Origin: Planctomycetales bacterium
GTDB lineage: Bacteria > Planctomycetota > Phycisphaerae > SM23-33
Assembly (NCBI GenBank): GCA_030592655.1
Contig: JAUVIQ010000122.1
Span: 1 to 9,233 of the forward strand
DNA: 9,233 nt
Reading direction: 5' to 3'
A program made the translations under genes and the position numbers. The notes under the pieces were generated by a model. That model ran no database searches. It was not told the DNA's origin and saw only the letters and a list, made by a program, of their open reading frames with translations. Within the stretch, counting starts at the first letter, position 1, and each line of letters begins with the position of its first letter. This document shows positions 5,492 to 9,233 of this stretch, piece after piece.

Positions 5492-5871
5492 TATTTACCA
5501 AGTAACGCCAGAAGCGCCTGTCGTATTCGTCCTGCTATTTCGAAGGCTTCGACGGCATCCTGACGTCCGGACGATTCGCCGGGATAGCGAAAAGTTACCG
5601 CAGCGCGAGATACAAGACGAAGTTCGTTCACCGACCAAGACCAAGCCGAGCAGGCGGCGGTGAGAATGCTGTCAAGATACACCAGGTCATGGGTCTTAGG
5701 TGGAATCGTTCCGAGGTGAATCAACAGGCCTTTCATTAGTTTCTCGACACATTGCTGCGAATGAAAGCACGCGGCATCATAATTTGGGGACTCTTCCGCA
5801 TGCAGTTCCCTGCCGGCGGTAACGAAGTCGCCTTCGGCCTTGCCGATCCATTCCTTAACCGTCTCGTTCAT
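5491..5871 (-). CDS. HEPN-domain protein (partner of MNT nucleotidyltransferase)
   Basis: This 126-residue all-helical protein is of the HEPN type (PF05168-like). The hallmark helix YDAACFHSQQCVEKLMKGLL (31-50) corresponds to the usual 'A-FHAQQAAEK-LKALL', followed by THDL near 60 and RAAVTFRYPGE near 89-99. HEPN proteins often pair with MNT nucleotidyltransferases in toxin-antitoxin-like modules. The active RNase type has R-x4-6-H (HepT: R-x4-H-x-Y). Here the matching place reads RAAVTFRY, with F instead of H, so RNA cleavage is doubtful. I think this substitution is common in this subfamily. ATG 5871 is used because AAAGGAAAAG lies just upstream; a TTG at 5892 is in frame. The gene overlaps the MNT gene by 17 bases, which implies coupled translation. 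It converges on flagellin. Confidence 0.88.
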   Translation of the reverse strand: MNETVKEWIGKAEGDFVTAGRELHAEESPNYDAACFHSQQCVEKLMKGLLIHLGTIPPKTHDLVYLDSILTAACSAWSWSVNELRLVSRAAVTFRYPGESSGRQDAVEAFEIAGRIRQALLALLGK

Positions 5872-6172
5872 ACAGGACTTTTCCTTTATCAACGGCTTCG
5901 CGGATGAGCGGATCGCCTTCGACGTAACGGCGGTTCACGTCCTCGGGCAGCCTGGTAATCAGGTCAAGCGGGAAGCGCACGTCGAGGCGATTCAGGATTT
6001 CCAGAGACTTGCGAAAACCGCTCCCCTCATACTGCATGACGACCAACAGGTCAACGTCGGAATCGTCCGTGGCTGACTCGCCTGCATGCGACCCGAACAA
6101 CACTACACGTTGCGGGTGAAACTCCCGTCCGATTCGCCGACCAATATCTTCGATTTGACCCATTGTAACCAT
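5855..6172 (-). CDS. MNT-type minimal nucleotidyltransferase
   Basis: This 105-residue protein is of the polymerase-beta-like minimal nucleotidyltransferase family. The catalytic signature is intact: GS at 27-28, ten residues, then D39-V-D41 (GSHAGESATDDSDVD), and a third acidic residue fitting D70 in FPLDLITR. In MntA/HepT pairs such enzymes add AMP to the HEPN partner and neutralise it; whether that happens here is not known. ATG 6172 is preceded by AAGGTG at suitable spacing and by an extended -10 promoter. The stop lies 17 bases inside the HEPN gene. The pair follows pheT on the same strand with a 94-base gap, but probably has its own promoter. No signal peptide or membrane segment is visible. 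Confidence 0.92.
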   Translation of the reverse strand: MVTMGQIEDIGRRIGREFHPQRVVLFGSHAGESATDDSDVDLLVVMQYEGSGFRKSLEILNRLDVRFPLDLITRLPEDVNRRYVEGDPLIREAVDKGKVLYERDG

Positions 6173-6197
6173 AATCGCACCTTGTATCCTATCCCAT

Positions 6198-6206
6198 CTT
6201 ATACCA
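6198..6206 (-). promoter_or_regulatory. Candidate extended -10 promoter of the MNT/HEPN pair
   Basis: On the minus strand TGGTATAAG (6206 to 6198) fits the extended -10 pattern TG-n-TATAAT at all but the last position. No good -35 box lies 17 bases upstream, as is often the case with extended -10 promoters. It is 26 bases before the MNT start codon. Confidence 0.42.
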
Positions 6207-6266
6207 GAAAATCACGTTACGAGCATATTCTTATCAGGTTTTCGGAGGTGGTTACGGAACGGCGAT

Positions 6267-8324
6267 TCACGACCGCAGTTCTGCGCCGAGTTGTTTACCG
6301 AGGGAAGCGACAACCTGGGCGACCATATCATCAACCTGCTCACCCCGGAGCGTCCCGGCGTCCGAACGATATGTCAGCGAAACCGTTACGGACTTTTTCC
6401 CGTCGGGAACCTGCTTTCCACGGTACGTTCCGACGTATTGAAGTGATTCCCGTTCGGGTTGGTCGGTCGAATCTATCGCGCCGGACAATTGCCCCCAGGT
6501 AATGCCTTCATCGACCACCAGCGACAAGTCGCGCCCGACAGCAGGGAACTTCGGCAGCGGCGTGTAGGAACGCTCGGTTACAGCAAAACCCAGCAAAATC
6601 TCGAAATTCACCATCGCGGCGGCGTAAGGCCTCTCCAGGCCATAATAATCCAGCACCTCCTGGGAGACCATTCCGATAAATCCAACGGTCTGACCGGCGA
6701 TATGAACCGAAGCGGACTCGCCGTCAGCCAGTCCGGCGACAGGGACCGGAATTATTTCAATTTTCGCCGTCGGTGCCAATCGTTTTATCACTGCCTCCAA
6801 AGCGCCTCGCAATTGCGGCAGATCGTGCTGCGTTACCATCCCCAGGGCTGTGTATTCGTCGGGCAGGTCGCCGGTTTCGCCTTGCCGTTCGACTCGGCTC
6901 CCTTCGACTCCGCTCATGACAGGCACGACAGGCGGGAAGACCGCTGCCAATTCGTACAGGTTCACATCCTCGTTGCCGACGTCCTGATTGGTTTTGCACG
7001 CACGCAGCAGCGAGCCGAGAAGCGTCGGACGGAGCATGTTATTCGTCCGACGGACTTTAGCATCGACGTGCAGGCCTGTTGCGAAACCGAACAGAGCGGA
7101 TTCGGCGTCGTCGGTGAAAGTGTAGGTAATTGCCTCGTCAAACCCAGCCGCTGCCAGCACGTCCCGAACTTCCCGACGGAGGCGCTCGCCCGAAGCGTCG
7201 CCGACGACCGGATGCGTTACCTCGTCGCAGAGCGGAATCTTATCGTACCCGTGCAGACGGGCGACCTCTTCTATCAGGTCGATTTCGCGGGGCAAATCCG
7301 CACGCCAGGATGGAATCCGGCAGAGAATTTCACCGTCGGATAATTTCGCCTCAAGCCCAAGGCGCACAAGGATTTCCGCCTGCACAGCGTCATCAATATC
7401 CACGCCCAGAAGCCTCCGACAGCGTTCGGTCCGCAAAGTTACTTCCGGCGACTCGTAAGGTTTGGCCCATACGTCGATGAGGCCGGAAGCCAATTCGCCG
7501 CCGGCTATCCGGATCAGAAGTTGACACGCCCGCAACGATGCTGCCTCGACGGCTACGGGGTCCACGCCCCGCTCGAAGCGGTATGACGATTCGCTCATCA
7601 GCGACAGCGAACGGGCGGCTTTGCGGACCGTCAGCGGGTCGAACTGGGCGCTTTCGATGAGAATATCGGTCGTATCGTCGCCGACTTCACTTTCCAAGCC
7701 GCCCATGATACCGGCTATCGCCACGGGTTTCTCGGCATCGGCGATAATCAGCATCTCGTCGGTCAGCGTGCAGCGAGTCTCGTCGATACTGACGATTTGT
7801 TCACCGGGCCGGCCTCGGCGGACGATAATCCTGCCTTCAGCCAGACGCTTTTGATCGAATGCGTGCAGCGGCTGGCCGAACTCCATCAGGACGTAGTTGG
7901 TTACATCGACGACGTTGTTGATGCTTCGCAGGCCGACGGCTTCGAGCCGCTCGACCATCCACGACGGCGATGGCCCGACCTTCACGCCGCGGACGACTCG
8001 GGCTGTGTATCGCGGGCACAGGTCCGGGTCGAGCACCTCAACGCCGGTAAGTTTCTCCACGCCCGTCGCGCAGACCGGCACGGCCGATAAGTCCGACAAT
8101 TTCAACTCCAGAGACAGCGCCGCTGCTATTTCCCGCGCCACGCCGATATGACCAAGGCAGTCCGGACGGTTGGAGGTAACTTCAAGGTCCAGAACGATGT
8201 CGGTATCGGTCTCGTCGATGGATTCGCAGCACAGGCCGATGCGCGTAAGCACATCTGCCAGTTCGCCCGCCGGCATTGCCGATACGTTCACGTAATCCGT
8301 CAGCCAGTTCAGAGATATCTTCAT
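6267..8324 (-). CDS. pheT: Phenylalanine--tRNA ligase beta subunit, short form
   Basis: PheT is the beta chain of the (alpha-beta)2 enzyme that charges tRNA-Phe. It carries the editing site and helps bind tRNA. The 685 residues run as follows: the split N-terminal B1 part (1-70, MKISLNWLTDYV), the B3/B4 editing domain (about 100-275, NNVVDVTNYVLMEFGQPLHA and VAIAGIMGGLESEV), B5 (about 298-362, RADLPREIDLIEEVARLHGY), the catalytic-like core (about 365-580), and the FDX-ACB anticodon-binding domain (591-685). The EMAP/OB tRNA-binding domain that normally interrupts B1 (about 40-150 in E. coli) is absent: residue 40 passes straight to LDLEVTSNRPDCLGHIGVAR. There is also a low-complexity insert at 468-482 (see repeat). 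pheS is not adjacent. The start is ATG 8324, with only a weak upstream ribosome-binding site, behind a plausible sigma-70 promoter. Confidence 0.97.
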   Translation of the reverse strand: MKISLNWLTDYVNVSAMPAGELADVLTRIGLCCESIDETDTDIVLDLEVTSNRPDCLGHIGVAREIAAALSLELKLSDLSAVPVCATGVEKLTGVEVLDPDLCPRYTARVVRGVKVGPSPSWMVERLEAVGLRSINNVVDVTNYVLMEFGQPLHAFDQKRLAEGRIIVRRGRPGEQIVSIDETRCTLTDEMLIIADAEKPVAIAGIMGGLESEVGDDTTDILIESAQFDPLTVRKAARSLSLMSESSYRFERGVDPVAVEAASLRACQLLIRIAGGELASGLIDVWAKPYESPEVTLRTERCRRLLGVDIDDAVQAEILVRLGLEAKLSDGEILCRIPSWRADLPREIDLIEEVARLHGYDKIPLCDEVTHPVVGDASGERLRREVRDVLAAAGFDEAITYTFTDDAESALFGFATGLHVDAKVRRTNNMLRPTLLGSLLRACKTNQDVGNEDVNLYELAAVFPPVVPVMSGVEGSRVERQGETGDLPDEYTALGMVTQHDLPQLRGALEAVIKRLAPTAKIEIIPVPVAGLADGESASVHIAGQTVGFIGMVSQEVLDYYGLERPYAAAMVNFEILLGFAVTERSYTPLPKFPAVGRDLSLVVDEGITWGQLSGAIDSTDQPERESLQYVGTYRGKQVPDGKKSVTVSLTYRSDAGTLRGEQVDDMVAQVVASLGKQLGAELRS
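6888..6922. repeat. Tandem 13-mer of dispersed-repeat type inside pheT
   Basis: TTCGACTCGGCTC (6888-6900) and TTCGACTCCGCTC (6903-6915) are the same 13-mer with one mismatch, two bases apart, followed by ATGACAGG. On the coding strand this is the CCTGTCATGAGCGGAGTCGA type of repeat that I remember as scattered through many environmental bacterial genomes. It is read in frame in pheT as MSGVEGSRVER (about residues 470-480). Other frames give the familiar ERSRRE and FDSA translations of such repeats. Only this one copy is in the window. Confidence 0.65.
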
Positions 8325-8360
8325 AGGTGATGCCCTGACAAAAAGTTCTCAAGGTAAGAC

Positions 8361-8388
8361 ATGCTATCGAATCGCCGGCGACAGTCAA
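8361..8388 (-). promoter_or_regulatory. Candidate sigma-70 promoter of pheT
   Basis: On the minus strand TTGACT (8388-8383), a 16-base spacer and TAGCAT (8366-8361) match the housekeeping promoter at 5 of 6 and 4 of 6 positions. The -10 box ends 37 bases before the pheT ATG, implying a leader of about 30 nt. No stem-plus-T attenuator or T-box fits in that space. Confidence 0.45.
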
Positions 8389-8436
8389 ATCTTATGTGTT
8401 ACAAGAAAATTGTCGCTGGAGGGTATTTTTTACTGG

Positions 8437-8491
8437 TTTCAGGTGTGAGCGGGGAATAGATTATTCGCCGATTCGTGTCGCGTTCCTGAAA
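8437..8491 (+). promoter_or_regulatory. Nested inverted repeats in the leader of the discoidin gene
   Basis: An outer pair TTTCAGG/CCTGAAA (8437-8443 and 8485-8491) encloses an inner hairpin CGGGGAAT/ATTCGCCG (8450-8457 and 8463-8470, one mismatch, five-base loop). The outer right arm ends two bases before the AAGGAG ribosome-binding site (8493-8498), so folding could affect access to it. No clear promoter for the + strand gene was found in 8325-8436. Confidence 0.3.
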
Positions 8492-8507
8492 GAAGGAGTC
8501 TCTCAAG

Positions 8508-9233
8508 ATGAACAAGAGAAAAACCAAGCCGACGGACAGTCACGTTGTGCGGGCCGTTTGTAACGGCGTGCCGCTTTATTCCTATGGCTACACCAACATC
8601 CTCGGCCAAAGCCCCGACCTGATTGATGATGCGCGGGTCCAGAAGGACAACGATTCGCCGCTGCGGAAGATCCAGCCCAAGAAGAGTTGGGAGATTAACA
8701 GCAACCGCCTGGGCGCGACCGCACCGCGGATGCCCCGGACGCCGGAGAATGATTACCTCCCGCTGGAGGCGATCCACCTGATCGACGGCGACGTACAGAC
8801 CTGCTGGAGCAGCGAGGGCCAGGCGCAGCCGGACGTCGAAGAAGTCTGGATTCGCCTCGATCTGCCGGTCGAGCGCGACATTTCCAAGGTCGTGCTGCGG
8901 AAGCGCCCGCCCGGACCGAAGCGAGGCATCGTCGGCAGCGTGCCGCTGGACGAAGGTTCCGTCGAGGTCGGCATGGGCGTACCAGCGGAACTGACTATCA
9001 AGGTCAGCCAAGACGGATGGCACTGGGAAACGGTCTTCGATGGCCCCAGTGGCGACGCACCAGACCGGCTGGATTTGGAATTCACATTCGACGCCCGCCC
9101 CGCAAAGCAGATATGGATCATAGGCCGGAACCTTCCCCGCGTGGAAAACTGGGGCTTCTCATTCTCCATAGCCGAGGTTGAAGTCCTGGACCCGCAAGGC
9201 GAAAACCTCGCCCTGGCAACGCGCGGAACCGGC
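8508..9233 (+). CDS. Discoidin/F5-8 type C-like domain protein, N-terminal part (3' end outside window)
   Basis: The frame is open from ATG 8508 to the last base, 242 codons. AAGGAG nine bases upstream and an in-frame TGA at 8487-8489 fix the start. Residues about 84-230 resemble the carbohydrate-binding discoidin (F5/8 type C) jelly roll. They show AIHLIDGDVQTCWSS, VWIRLDLPVERDISKVVLRK, LTIKVSQDGWHWETVFDG and ARPAKQIWIIG, then an EVEVLD strand that closes the domain. Residues 1-83 are polar, without a recognised fold. There is no signal peptide (MNKRKTKPTDSH), which is odd for this domain type. The C-terminal part is missing, so the main function (for example a glycoside hydrolase or other polysaccharide-acting protein, as such domains often accompany) cannot be told. 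The gene diverges from pheT. Confidence 0.8.
   Translation, partial: MNKRKTKPTDSHVVRAVCNGVPLYSYGYTNILGQSPDLIDDARVQKDNDSPLRKIQPKKSWEINSNRLGATAPRMPRTPENDYLPLEAIHLIDGDVQTCWSSEGQAQPDVEEVWIRLDLPVERDISKVVLRKRPPGPKRGIVGSVPLDEGSVEVGMGVPAELTIKVSQDGWHWETVFDGPSGDAPDRLDLEFTFDARPAKQIWIIGRNLPRVENWGFSFSIAEVEVLDPQGENLALATRGTG

Noticed and set aside
6459..7343. Long + strand open frame (294 codons) opposite pheT
   Set aside because: It is fully antisense to a clearly homologous pheT, has arginine- and glutamine-rich unfamiliar sequence, and has no ribosome-binding site; it follows from the codon use of the real gene.
8439..9023. Minus-strand open frame of 194 codons at the right end
   Set aside because: It is antisense to the discoidin-like gene, which has a strong ribosome-binding site and recognisable domain; the antisense product looks like no protein family.

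Overview
The window is bacterial, gene-dense and carries no mobile element, tRNA, rRNA or CRISPR array that I can see. It looks like a member of the Planctomycetota, perhaps class Phycisphaerae. This rests on a late flagellar cluster full of small unfamiliar ORFs, a phenylalanyl-tRNA synthetase beta chain without the usual inserted tRNA-binding domain, and a large discoidin-type protein. The placement is an inference from gene style, not from a marker search.

Positions 1-3420 (+ strand) form one tightly packed, probably co-transcribed flagellar operon. It holds the 3' end of flhA, a small two-helix membrane protein, fliA (sigma-28), a short charged disordered protein, a small cysteine-containing protein, and two overlapping lipoproteins. 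One lipoprotein is a coiled coil and the other is related to the TolB-N/CsgG/LpoB/FlgO group. Positions 3421-5430 hold flgM (anti-sigma-28) and a flagellin gene. Each is preceded by a sequence matching the sigma-28 promoter pattern with exactly the canonical 11-base spacer, and each is followed by a strong intrinsic terminator. The window therefore shows a near-complete late flagellar switch: sigma factor, anti-sigma factor, two candidate target promoters and the filament protein. The flagellin mRNA would have an unusually long leader (about 130 nt) with a terminator-like hairpin and a possible competing pairing.

Positions 5491-8324 (- strand) hold pheT, then a MNT nucleotidyltransferase/HEPN two-gene module with its own likely extended -10 promoter. 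PheT carries a short in-frame insert encoded by a tandem 13-mer that resembles a dispersed repeat seen in many environmental genomes.

Positions 8325-9233 are a divergent intergenic region followed by the start of a + strand gene for a discoidin-like (F5/8 type C-like) domain protein that runs off the end of the window.

The most novel parts are the fliA-flgM accessory block (two small proteins plus two lipoproteins) and the structured flagellin leader. The MNT/HEPN pair and the repeat insertion in pheT are secondary points of interest.
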